Assembly: GCA_035720425.1 (NCBI GenBank)
Contig: DASTOB010000211.1
Coordinates: 1 to 26,833 of the forward strand
Reading direction: 5' to 3'
Length of the DNA: 26,833 nucleotides
DNA from: DASTOB01 sp035720425
Lineage (GTDB): Bacteria > Chloroflexota > Limnocylindria > Limnocylindrales > CSP1-4
The notes beneath the pieces were generated by a model. It was not told the origin of the DNA, did not search any database, and worked only from the letters and a program-made list of their open reading frames with translations. Both the position numbers and the translations under genes were made by a program. Position 1 is the stretch's first letter. Each line of letters opens with the position of its first letter. Shown here piece after piece: positions 7,908-15,606 of the stretch.

Positions 7908-8599
7908 CGGATCGCCTCGAGCGCCGCGACCGCTCCCGGGTCGAGCGGCGGCCGAGCCTCGCCGGCATCGACCGCGGCCCGCGTCGCGGCGGCGCGCCGG
8001 GCCACGTCCGACACGAGCGCGTGGGTGCGCGCGACGAGGTCCGCCGAGACCGCGTCGTCGCCGATCGACGGGACGTTGACGAGCACGTTCGCGGCCGCGC
8101 CCCGCGCCGCCGCCTCCCCGAGCAGCGCCGCCACGCCGAGGTCGCTCGAGGCGTTCGCGTTCGATCGACCGGCCAGGGCCTCCGCCGCGGTCACGACGCC
8201 GAGGCATGCCTCCACGCAGCGCAGGGGGACCTCCGCCGCCACGCGCGCGGCGGCGCGAACCGCGGCCGTGCGCGTGGCCTTCTCGGCATCCGATTCGCGC
8301 GGCAGCTTGAGCGCGGCGGCGAACGCCGCATAGGCGGCCGCGTCCTCGTCGGCGAGGGCCAGCAGTCGATCGGCGAGCCGCGCGGCGATGCCCTGCGCCT
8401 GAGCGTGGAGCGCGGCGTGCTCTGCGTACCGCGGCCGACCCTCCGACAGCGCCGCGACCATCGCGACGAGCCCGGCGGCGACGCTCCCGGCGACCGCCGA
8501 GGCACTGCCGCCACCGGGGACGGGATCGGACGACGCGAGCCGTTCGACGAACTGGTCGACGGTCAGGTCACGGAAAAGCCCGGTGACGGTCTCTGGCAC
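7904..8599 (-). CDS. fchA: FchA/cyclodeaminase-family methenyl-tetrahydrofolate cyclohydrolase
   Basis: This 231-residue protein belongs to the formiminotransferase-cyclodeaminase C-domain family. Its N-terminus carries the diagnostic PVPGGGSASAVAGSVAAGL (27-45), followed by MVAALSEGRPRY and a largely helical, Ala-rich remainder; NVLVNVPSIGD is a second conserved patch. Members are either formimino-THF cyclodeaminases of histidine breakdown or methenyl-THF cyclohydrolases (FchA). Direct coupling to folD and fhs, and the lysine-less FolD, favour FchA. hutH elsewhere in the window keeps the cyclodeaminase option open. The start is GTG at 8599, with TACAAT 6 nt upstream and no Shine-Dalgarno, so the operon message looks leaderless. 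Confidence 0.82.
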   Translation of the reverse strand: MPETVTGLFRDLTVDQFVERLASSDPVPGGGSASAVAGSVAAGLVAMVAALSEGRPRYAEHAALHAQAQGIAARLADRLLALADEDAAAYAAFAAALKLPRESDAEKATRTAAVRAAARVAAEVPLRCVEACLGVVTAAEALAGRSNANASSDLGVAALLGEAAARGAAANVLVNVPSIGDDAVSADLVARTHALVSDVARRAAATRAAVDAGEARPPLDPGAVAALEAIR

Positions 8600-8605
8600 C
8601 GCCCG

Positions 8606-8611
8606 ATTGTA
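8606..8611 (-). promoter_or_regulatory. -10 hexamer TACAAT of the fchA-folD-fhs operon
   Basis: TACAAT on the minus strand matches the -10 consensus at 5 of 6 positions and lies 6 nt before the GTG at 8599, so transcription should begin at the start codon. No good -35 is seen at the expected distance. Confidence 0.5.
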
Positions 8612-8723
8612 TGGCCGAGCGGTGTCCCGGCGAGGCGGACCTCTGCAACCGTTCCGCGACCCGATCGCAACGTCGGGGACGGGGCGAGCGCGGTACCGGC
8701 GCGCCCGCCCCGCGTCCGACGTC

Positions 8724-8750
8724 CCGGCACCGGGGAGGAGCCGGCGCCGG
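8724..8750 (-). terminator. Strong GC hairpin after the LexA-boxed small gene
   Basis: CCGGCACCGG (8724-8733) and CCGGCGCCGG (8741-8750) form a ten-position stem with one mismatch around a 7-base loop, 33 nt past the stop of the 90-residue gene. No T run follows, so it is a terminator candidate only. It separates that gene from the fchA promoter. Confidence 0.4.
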
Positions 8751-8782
8751 CGGGCAGGGAATGCGGCAGTGACGCGCTGCCC

Positions 8783-9055
8783 TCAGGCGGCGCTTCTGGC
8801 GTCTTCGTCGAGGCCCTCGATCGACCATCGACGCGTGCGGTGGCGATACGAGAGCGTGAGGCGCGCGACCGGGGTCTCCACCTCGAAGACGGTTCGCGGC
8901 CCCACGACGACGGGGTATGCCGCCCGCTCCTCGCGGACGAGGGCGAGCGAGGTGATGGGCACGCGACGGTCACCCCAGGTGATCTCGCGCGGACGACCGT
9001 CGAACCAGTTCGTCCGAACCTGGACGGACACCGGTGTGACACGGGTCATCGCCAT
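8783..9055 (-). CDS. Small LexA-controlled protein next to dinB (DUF6504-like)
   Basis: This 90-residue protein has a beta-rich pattern: WFDGRPREITWGDRRVPI (17-34), VVVGPRTVFEVET, then LTLSYRHRTRRWSIEGLDE near the end. The order (a W-G-R/D-R-x-x-V start, an R-T-V-F-x-V-E-T middle and an R-R-W end) resembles the small DUF6504 proteins found beside dinB in Actinobacteria; this is from memory and moderate only. It follows dinB on the same strand but has its own promoter with two LexA boxes (9109-9163), so it should be SOS-induced. ATG at 9055 has AAGGAG 9 nt upstream; an ATG at 9049 is also possible. Biochemical function unknown. Confidence 0.72.
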   Translation of the reverse strand: MAMTRVTPVSVQVRTNWFDGRPREITWGDRRVPITSLALVREERAAYPVVVGPRTVFEVETPVARLTLSYRHRTRRWSIEGLDEDARSAA

Positions 9056-9108
9056 GGCGTATGGCTCCTTCCTCGGCGCTGTCGTGTCGACGGGGCACTC
9101 GAGCGACA

Positions 9109-9120
9109 GAACGTCTGTTC
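9109..9120 (-). promoter_or_regulatory. Second LexA box (GAAC-N4-GTTC)
   Basis: GAACGTCTGTTC is an inverted repeat. Read on the minus strand with flanks it is CGAACAGACGTTCT, fitting the Gram-positive LexA site CGAACRNRYGTTY. It lies about +8 to +20 from the predicted transcription start, and 35 bp centre to centre from the first box. Confidence 0.65.
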
Positions 9121-9134
9121 GGTTCTACCGAGCG

Positions 9135-9163
9135 AAACTAATCGAACGGGCGTTCGATGTCAA
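9135..9163 (-). promoter_or_regulatory. SOS promoter with LexA box inside the spacer
   Basis: On the minus strand a perfect -35 TTGACA (9158-9163) is followed by a 17-bp spacer and the -10 TAGTTT (9135-9140). The spacer contains the perfect palindrome CGAACGGGCGTTCG (9143-9156), matching the Gram-positive LexA site CGAACRNRYGTTYG throughout. All of it lies in the last codons of dinB; the TAG stop of dinB forms the first half of the -10. It points at the 90-residue gene starting at 9055. Confidence 0.78.
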
Positions 9164-10487
9164 GCGTCGCGGGCGGATCGTCGGCCTCGTCCGTGTCAGC
9201 TAGGGTGTCACGGTCGATCGGCACCTCCGCGCCACCTGAGGTCCGCTTCCGCGGCCGCGCCGGGACGTCGGCCGCATGGGCCCCGCGCCGCTCCGGCGCC
9301 GTCCCCGGGTCCCGTTCGAACGGGGTCGGCAGCCGGGACCCGATGAGCCGCGCCCGGGTCATCGCACGCTCGCCGAATCGGCGTCGTACGGCATCGGCCG
9401 CCTCGACGACCCGCCGGCGTCGCGGATCGTCGGCGGCGAACAGGGCGAGCTGGTCGGATTCCCCGAAGTGCGACGCGGTCACGCCGAGCAGCCGGATCCG
9501 CTGGCCGCGCAGTTCGCGCCGCGCAAGGTCGAGGGCCGCGCGGTAGATCGGCTCGGTCAGGTCGGTCGGCTCCGGCAGCGTCCGCTGCCGGGTGATCGTT
9601 CGGAACGTCGAGTCGCGGATCTTGACCGTGACCGTCGCCGCCCGGAGCCCGGACGTTCGCAGCCGGCCGGCGACGCCGTCGGCCATCGCGAGGAGCGTCC
9701 GCTCGAGCGTCTCGCGATCCGACGTGTCGACGTCGAACGTGTGCTCGTGGCCGATCGACTTGGCCGGGTCGCCGAGCCCGACGACGCGATCGGCATCGAT
9801 CCCGCGTGCCCGCTCGGCGAGGGCGGCACCGTGCTTCCCGAACCGCCGGACGAGCAGGTCCGCCGGGAGCGCGGCGAGGTCGCCGATCGTGCGCACGCCG
9901 TACTCGCGCAAGGCCGCCGCGGTCTGTTCGCCGACCCCCCAGAGTCGGGCGATCGGAAGGGGGGCGAGGAAGGCCGCCTCGTCGCCGGGCATAACGACCA
10001 CGAGCCCGTCCGGCTTGCGCAGGTCCGACGCGATCTTGGCCACGAGCTTCGTCGTGGCCACGCCGACCGAGATGGTCAGGCCCACCTCGTCGCGAACGGC
10101 GGCCTTGATCCGTGCGGCGATGGTCGGCCCGTCGCCGAACAGCGCGGCGGAACCGGTCACGTCGAGGAACGCCTCGTCGATCGAGATCGGCTCGACGAGC
10201 GGCGTGAAGCGGCGCAGGATCGCCATGACCTCTCGGCTGACCGACTGGTACTTCGCGCCGTCGACCGGGAGGAAGACCGCGTCCGGGCACAGCCGCCCGG
10301 CACGCTGGAGCGGCATCGCCGAGTGGACGCCGAATCGCCGCGCCTCGTACGACGCCGCGCTCACGACGCCGCGCTGGTTCGGCCCGCCACCCCCGACGAT
10401 GACGGGCCGGCCGCGCAGCTCCGGCCGATCGCGCTGCTCGACCGCGGCGAAGAACGCATCGAGGTCGACGTGGAGGATCGTGGCCAT
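9138..10487 (-). CDS. dinB: DNA polymerase IV (Y-family translesion polymerase)
   Basis: This 449-residue protein is a complete Y-family polymerase that copies damaged templates. The metal-binding carboxylates are visible in HVDLDAFFAAVEQ (Asp8) and SIDEAFLD (Asp104, Glu105). GVATTKLVAKIASDLRKPDG, the GVG helix-hairpin-helix near 184-186 and the little-finger domain follow. The beta-clamp motif QLALF is at 346-350. A disordered charged tail of about 60 residues (390-449) is unusual; its last six residues (IERPFD) are encoded by the LexA box of the next gene. ATG at 10487 begins the conserved N-terminus. No LexA box is visible upstream, so damage control of dinB itself is not evident. Confidence 0.95.
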   Translation of the reverse strand: MATILHVDLDAFFAAVEQRDRPELRGRPVIVGGGGPNQRGVVSAASYEARRFGVHSAMPLQRAGRLCPDAVFLPVDGAKYQSVSREVMAILRRFTPLVEPISIDEAFLDVTGSAALFGDGPTIAARIKAAVRDEVGLTISVGVATTKLVAKIASDLRKPDGLVVVMPGDEAAFLAPLPIARLWGVGEQTAAALREYGVRTIGDLAALPADLLVRRFGKHGAALAERARGIDADRVVGLGDPAKSIGHEHTFDVDTSDRETLERTLLAMADGVAGRLRTSGLRAATVTVKIRDSTFRTITRQRTLPEPTDLTEPIYRAALDLARRELRGQRIRLLGVTASHFGESDQLALFAADDPRRRRVVEAADAVRRRFGERAMTRARLIGSRLPTPFERDPGTAPERRGAHAADVPARPRKRTSGGAEVPIDRDTLADTDEADDPPATLDIERPFD

Positions 10488-10496
10488 GCCGTCCGG

Positions 10497-10502
10497 TATC
10501 AT
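10497..10502 (+). promoter_or_regulatory. -10 hexamer TATCAT before the first GT-C-like gene
   Basis: TATCAT on the plus strand would start transcription near 10509, leaving a leader of about 39 nt that contains GGGAGG just before the ATG at 10548. It lies between that gene and the divergent dinB. Confidence 0.35.
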
Positions 10503-10547
10503 CGCGCCCGCGCCCGGGCCCCGTTTCCGGGAGAGCGCGGGAGGACG

Positions 10548-11867
10548 ATGGGGTCACCACCGATCGACGCGGCCATCGCCGGCGCTCCGGCCCGACCTGA
10601 CGGGGACGAGCGCCGCGGGCGCCAGATCGTCGACTCGCTCGTCATCCCGGTCGCGCTGTTCGGCCTGGCCTGGTTCGCCTACGCCTGGGTGAACCATGGT
10701 CGAAGCGCGAACCTCGACTACTTCGTTCCGCTGGCCGACGCGTTCCTGACCGGTCATCTCGGGCTGACCGAGGCGCCGTCGTACCTGAACGAGCTGGTGC
10801 CAGCCCGGGACGGCCTGTTCTACGTCGTCTATCCGCCGGCCCCGGCACTCGTCGTCCTCCCGGCGGTATGGGTGTTCGGGCCCGGCTTCGAGCAGGCCTG
10901 GGCATCGATCCTGCTCGGGGCCCTCAACGTGGCCATCGCGTCCGGCGTCATTCGCGGGATGGGCGTCGAGCGCGGTCCGCGGATCGTGCTGTCGGTGGCG
11001 TTCGGGTTCGGAACGATCGTCTGGTACTCCGCCCAGGCCGGCTCGTCGTGGCACTTCGCCCACGTCGTCGCGACGATGTTCATGCTCCTCGCGATTCGCG
11101 CCTGCCAGCGGGACGCGCGGCCGGCGCTGATCGGATTCCTGTTTGCCGGCGCCGTCCTGTCGCGCCTCACCCTCGTCCTCGCCGCCCCTTTCTTCATCGC
11201 CTACCTGATCGATCGAGTGGGGCGCGAGCGCGAAGGTGATCCGACGGCCTTCGGCTGGATCGACGCGGTCCGGCCGCCGGCCTGGCGCAGCCGACCCGAC
11301 CTGTCGGGCCTCGTCGAGCATGGCGCCCCGTTCATCGCCGCCGTGGGCGTCACGCTCGGCTCGTACCTCGCCTACAACCACCTCCGCTTCGGATCCCCGT
11401 TCGAGAACGGCTACGCCCTGATCCCGGGCCTGCTCCAGGAGCAGCAGTACGTACACGGGTTCTTCAGCGTCGTGAACATCCCGCGCAAGCTGTATGCGCT
11501 GTTCCTGTCTGCGCCGGTCCAGGCTGCGGACTTCCCGTGGATCCAGTCACGGCACCTCGGGGGCCTGAGCATGGTGCTGACGACGCCGCTGTTCCTGTGG
11601 GCGATCCGGGCACGCCGACCGGACTGGTTCGGCCTTGGGTGCTGGGCGAGCCTCGCCCTGATCCTCGTGCCGATCCTCCTGCACGCGGACCCCGGCGGGG
11701 CGCAGTTCGGGTTCCGCTACGCCCAGGATCTCTACCCGTTCCTGCTGCTCCTCACGGTGCGCGGCCTGCATGGTCGGATCTCGTTCGAGGCATGGATCGC
11801 GATCGCCATCGGCATCCTCGTCAACGCCTGGGGCATGGGTTCTGCCTACTTCGACTGGTGGGCATGA
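10548..11867 (+). CDS. Multi-pass membrane protein, GT-C glycosyltransferase-like
   Basis: This 439-residue protein has about ten hydrophobic segments. A first extracytoplasmic loop contains LDYFVPLADAFLTGHLGL and YVVYPPAPALVVLP, the acidic-loop-then-YPP arrangement common in lipid-sugar-dependent GT-C enzymes. FGFRYAQDLYPFLLLL near the C-terminus resembles their final conserved loop. The sugar donor and acceptor are unknown, and membership is inferred from layout. ATG at 10548 is preceded by GGGAGG 3 nt away. The stop is 14 bp before the probable start of the larger GT-C fusion, so the two are likely co-transcribed in a cell-envelope glycosylation unit. Confidence 0.75.
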   Translation: MGSPPIDAAIAGAPARPDGDERRGRQIVDSLVIPVALFGLAWFAYAWVNHGRSANLDYFVPLADAFLTGHLGLTEAPSYLNELVPARDGLFYVVYPPAPALVVLPAVWVFGPGFEQAWASILLGALNVAIASGVIRGMGVERGPRIVLSVAFGFGTIVWYSAQAGSSWHFAHVVATMFMLLAIRACQRDARPALIGFLFAGAVLSRLTLVLAAPFFIAYLIDRVGREREGDPTAFGWIDAVRPPAWRSRPDLSGLVEHGAPFIAAVGVTLGSYLAYNHLRFGSPFENGYALIPGLLQEQQYVHGFFSVVNIPRKLYALFLSAPVQAADFPWIQSRHLGGLSMVLTTPLFLWAIRARRPDWFGLGCWASLALILVPILLHADPGGAQFGFRYAQDLYPFLLLLTVRGLHGRISFEAWIAIAIGILVNAWGMGSAYFDWWA

Positions 11868-11880
11868 CCGGCCGGTGGGC

Positions 11881-14800
11881 GTGACCGACGACCGGCCCGA
11901 TCGCCCCGTCGACCGGCTCGGCGGGGCGATGCCGGTTCTCGGCCTGCTCGCGCTGGGACTGCTGGTCCGGCTGGCGCTCGCGCTGGTCATCCTGCCCGAC
12001 GCCGGCCACCGATCCGACCTCGCCATCCTGACCGACTGGACGCGCGACCTGGTGGCCAACGGCCCGGGCGCGTTCTACCGCCCGGACTCCGGCCACTTTG
12101 CCGATTACCCGCCCGCCTACCTGACGGTCCTCTGGGCGATGGGGCATCTCGGTGCCGCGTGGAGCGCGACCTTCGGCGGTCCGGAGGTGACGCCGTTCCT
12201 GCTGAAGCTGCCGTTCATTGCGGCCGACCTCGCCGCCGCCGGCGTGCTGTTCCTGCTGACCAGACACCTGGCGGGACGGCGCGCGGGCTTCATCGCGACG
12301 GCGATCTTCCTGTTCAACCCGGGGGTCATCCTCGTCTCCACGATCTGGGCGCAGAACGACTCGATCGCCACGCTCGTCGTGCTCGCCGCGCTGTACCTCC
12401 TCGTGACCGGGCGAACCGAGCTCGCCGCAGCGGCGGCCGTCGTTGCCCTCCTCGTGAAGTTCCAGTACGGCTTCGCGGTCCCGATCGTCGCGATCGTGGG
12501 TCTGCGCCGCCACGTGTTCGGACTGCCCGACCAGGAGGGTCCGGCCGGAGTCCGCGATCTCCGGCGGGTCGGTCTGTCCATGGCGGCCGGCGTGATTGCG
12601 CTCGTCGTCGTCAGCTGGCCGTTCGGGCTCCGCCTGTTCGACGGAGCCGAACCGGCGTACAGCCTCGTCCACCGCTTCGTCGGGGCCTCGCAGGCCTTTC
12701 CGGGCGTGACCCAGAACGCGTTCAACCTGTGGATGAACCCGCTGTTCGACGTCGTCGTCACGGGCTCGAGTGGACTGACGGAGGGCCACGTCGTCGACGA
12801 CGCCGTGGCCGCACTCTCGATCGCCGGCGTTGCCGTCACGTGGCAGTGGATCGGCAACCTGCTGTTCATCGCGGCCGTCGTCCTCGCGCTCGCGGTCCTG
12901 GCGCGGCGGTCGGACGGTCCGACGGTGGTGTTCGTCGCCCTCGTCATCGCGGTCGCGTTCTTCACGCTCCCGACCCGGGTCCACGAGCGGTATCTCTATC
13001 CGGCGCTCGCGCTTGGGCTGCCGCTCCTCGCCTGCGGGGCGTCGTGGCGCCGGTTGTACGCCGTGTTGTCCGTCGTCCTGTTCCTCGACGTCTACTGGGT
13101 GTACACGCTCCCGATCGGCAACGCGGGACCGGGCCGCGGGCTGCTCGCCGACACGGTCTACGCGCCGGCCGGCATCTATCTCACGTCCGCGGCGACGGTC
13201 GTCGCGATGGCTTGGCTGGTTCTCCGGACGGCCGGCCGGATCCGGGCCGTCGGCCGGAGCCCCGCCGACGACGCCGAGCGCAGGTCGGCCTCATGGGAGC
13301 CGGTGGTCGCGGCCCTGTCGAGCCTCGCCGGCGCGATCCGGCATCGCTGGTCGGCCACGACCCGGGTGGGCATCGGGCTCGTCGTCCTGTCCGTATCTGC
13401 CGCCGTCATCGCCGCGCGGGTCCAGGGTCCGGACGGACCCTGGCTGTGGAACCTCGACCTGCCGAAGATCCAGTACCCGCTCGCGAGCCTGTTCCACGAG
13501 GCGCTCGCAGCCGGGCGCCTCCCGCTGTGGGACGATCGCCTCGGGCTCGGCTTCCCGCTCTATGCGGAGGGCCAGATCGGGGCGTTCTATCCGCCGAACT
13601 GGCTCCTGTTCCGGCTGCCACCGCTCGACGCACTCGACGCGACCCGCGTCGTGCACCTTGCCGCCGCCGGCGTCGGAGCGGGCCTGCTCGTGCTGCGCCT
13701 GGCCGGCTCGCCGGCCGGAGCAGCCGTCGCGGCGCTGACGGCGGTCCTCGGCGGGGCGATCACGACGAAGCTCGAGTGGCACAACCTCGTCGCCGCGTAT
13801 GCCTTCGCGCCGTGGATCCTGCTCCCGCTCGTCCGCCGCCCGGCACCGACCCGGATCGGACTCGCCGCCGCCGGCATCATGTTCGGGATCCAGGCGCTGG
13901 CCGGCCATCCGAACACGTGGCTGCTGACCGGCCTTACGGCAGCGGTCGTGCTGGTGGCCACGGCCCCGCGCCCCCGGACCATCGCTCGGATTCTCGGCTT
14001 CGGCCTCCTGGGCGCAGCGGTCGGGGCCGTCCAGCTCATCCCGACCGCGCTCCTCACGACGCTCTCGGTGCGCAGCCGCGCGCTCAGTCCCGACGACCTG
14101 TTCACGAGCGCGGCGACGCCGTTCGACCTGCTCGGGTTCGCCTTCGCCGCGCCGTTCGCCCGCGTCGCGGGCGGGTCGTGGGACCCGTTCACCGGGTGGT
14201 ATCCAGACGGGACCTTTGCGCTCCTCGAGGCGGGTGCATACGTCGGGCTGCCGGTGCTTGCGCTGGCCGCCATCGGGCTCGGCGTGCGTCGCAGTCGGCC
14301 GCTCGCGATCGCTGCGGTCGTGCTCCTGGCGATCGCCGTCGTCGCCGCCTTCCGTCCGGAGCCGTGGACGGCGGTGCCGGTGCTCAATGCGCTGCGCTCG
14401 CCCGTTCGCGCCTACGTGTTCGTCGCGCTCCTGCTCGGAGTCATCGCCGGCGTCGGAATCGGGCGGCTCGGGCGCGTGGGCGGGATCGGCCGGCAGGCGG
14501 CGGCGGGAGTGGCGGTCGCCGCTCCGGTGATCCTGCTCGCGCTCGTGGTGGGTCTCGTCGTCGCGAAGTCGCCGCTCTTCGACCAGCTGCTGCTCGGTTC
14601 GTCGACGTTCCTCGGTCCGGGCGAGGTCGCCGAGCGGCGCGACCTTGCCCTCGCCGCCCTCACCGCGCCGTGGCCGCTCGCCGTCGATCTGGCGGCAGGG
14701 TTCGCGATCCTCGCCGTCATCCGACTCGCCACGGTCCGGCGGGTCGACGGGGGCCTCGTGCGTCTGTCCGCCGCGCTGGCCGTCGGCGTTCCGCTCGCGC

Positions 14801-15606
14801 TCCTCGGACCGCTGCCCAATCCGACTCGCGACGAGGCGGCGTTCTCCTCGAGCGACTCGACCTTCGTCCGGGCGGTCGCGGCGGCCGATCCCGCACGAGT
14901 GCTGACCCTCGAGCCGCCCGGCTTCTACGCCGGCATGCCGAACCAGCTCGCCATCGCCGGGATGGCGGACCTGCGGATGTTCAGTTCGCTCGACCTGCTC
15001 GCCACGGCCGACGTGACCGAGCAGACCGCGCGGGCCGACCCCGATGGGGTCCTCCGGCGGGCGCTCGGGGTGGACGTCGTGGTCACGTTCGGCCGCCCGT
15101 GTCCGGGTCGCCTCGTCGCCGAGGCGCCCGACGACGGGGCGTTCGTGTGCCGGGACCCAGATGCCCTTCGGCCACCGTACTGGCTGCCGGCCGAACTCGT
15201 CACCCGGGCCGGCGGCGGCTCACCCGTTCGGCCGGCGGACGCGTCGGTCGTGCTCGGCTCCCTGGCGGATCATGCCCGGCCGGCCACGGTTACCGAGCGC
15301 GGAGCCGGGTCCCTGACGGTCGACGTCGATGCGCCCGCAGACGGCTATGTCTGGATCGATCGGGCGTGGTGGCCGGCCTGGCGAACCGAGGTGGACGGCC
15401 GGAGCGTGGACGTGCTGCGTGCCCTCGGGGGCCAGCTCGTTCCGGTCGAGTCGGGGCGACACGTCGTCGTTCAGGCGGTCGTGCCGTGGGAGGCGGCGCT
15501 GGGGTTCGGGATCGGGATCCTCGGGATGGCGATCGCGGTCGGCTGGGTGCGGCGCTACCCCTTGGGCTCGACGACGATCGTGACCTCGGACGTCATTCCG
15601 GCGTAG
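11881..15606 (+). CDS. Tandem GT-C membrane protein: GT87/ALG6-like half fused to YfhO-like half
   Basis: A single uninterrupted frame encodes about 1241 residues. Residues 1 to about 450 resemble GT87/ALG6-type mannosyltransferase-like proteins: HRSDLAILTDWTRDL, FADYPPAYLTVLWAMG, then RVHERYLYPALALGLPLL. A polar linker (about 455-495) follows. The rest is YfhO-like: GRLPLWDDRLGLGFPLYAEG and QIGAFYPPNWLLF, many helices, then a soluble beta-rich region (about 980-1200) with DRAWWPAWRTEVDGRSVD, and a final helix. Both halves are predicted membrane-embedded sugar transferases; neither substrate is known. The start is uncertain: GTG 11881 is chosen, with GTG 11875 and ATG 11929 as options. Its last 52 bases run antisense through the end of rplI. 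Confidence 0.82.
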   Translation: MTDDRPDRPVDRLGGAMPVLGLLALGLLVRLALALVILPDAGHRSDLAILTDWTRDLVANGPGAFYRPDSGHFADYPPAYLTVLWAMGHLGAAWSATFGGPEVTPFLLKLPFIAADLAAAGVLFLLTRHLAGRRAGFIATAIFLFNPGVILVSTIWAQNDSIATLVVLAALYLLVTGRTELAAAAAVVALLVKFQYGFAVPIVAIVGLRRHVFGLPDQEGPAGVRDLRRVGLSMAAGVIALVVVSWPFGLRLFDGAEPAYSLVHRFVGASQAFPGVTQNAFNLWMNPLFDVVVTGSSGLTEGHVVDDAVAALSIAGVAVTWQWIGNLLFIAAVVLALAVLARRSDGPTVVFVALVIAVAFFTLPTRVHERYLYPALALGLPLLACGASWRRLYAVLSVVLFLDVYWVYTLPIGNAGPGRGLLADTVYAPAGIYLTSAATVVAMAWLVLRTAGRIRAVGRSPADDAERRSASWEPVVAALSSLAGAIRHRWSATTRVGIGLVVLSVSAAVIAARVQGPDGPWLWNLDLPKIQYPLASLFHEALAAGRLPLWDDRLGLGFPLYAEGQIGAFYPPNWLLFRLPPLDALDATRVVHLAAAGVGAGLLVLRLAGSPAGAAVAALTAVLGGAITTKLEWHNLVAAYAFAPWILLPLVRRPAPTRIGLAAAGIMFGIQALAGHPNTWLLTGLTAAVVLVATAPRPRTIARILGFGLLGAAVGAVQLIPTALLTTLSVRSRALSPDDLFTSAATPFDLLGFAFAAPFARVAGGSWDPFTGWYPDGTFALLEAGAYVGLPVLALAAIGLGVRRSRPLAIAAVVLLAIAVVAAFRPEPWTAVPVLNALRSPVRAYVFVALLLGVIAGVGIGRLGRVGGIGRQAAAGVAVAAPVILLALVVGLVVAKSPLFDQLLLGSSTFLGPGEVAERRDLALAALTAPWPLAVDLAAGFAILAVIRLATVRRVDGGLVRLSAALAVGVPLALLGPLPNPTRDEAAFSSSDSTFVRAVAAADPARVLTLEPPGFYAGMPNQLAIAGMADLRMFSSLDLLATADVTEQTARADPDGVLRRALGVDVVVTFGRPCPGRLVAEAPDDGAFVCRDPDALRPPYWLPAELVTRAGGGSPVRPADASVVLGSLADHARPATVTERGAGSLTVDVDAPADGYVWIDRAWWPAWRTEVDGRSVDVLRALGGQLVPVESGRHVVVQAVVPWEAALGFGIGILGMAIAVGWVRRYPLGSTTIVTSDVIPA

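Noticed and set aside
9276..11867. An 863-codon plus-strand open frame running antisense through dinB into the GT-C-like gene
   Set aside because: Only the part from 10548 is real. The upstream part is the antisense of dinB, rich in Arg, Asp and Gly with no domain, and a clear ATG with GGGAGG sits at 10548.
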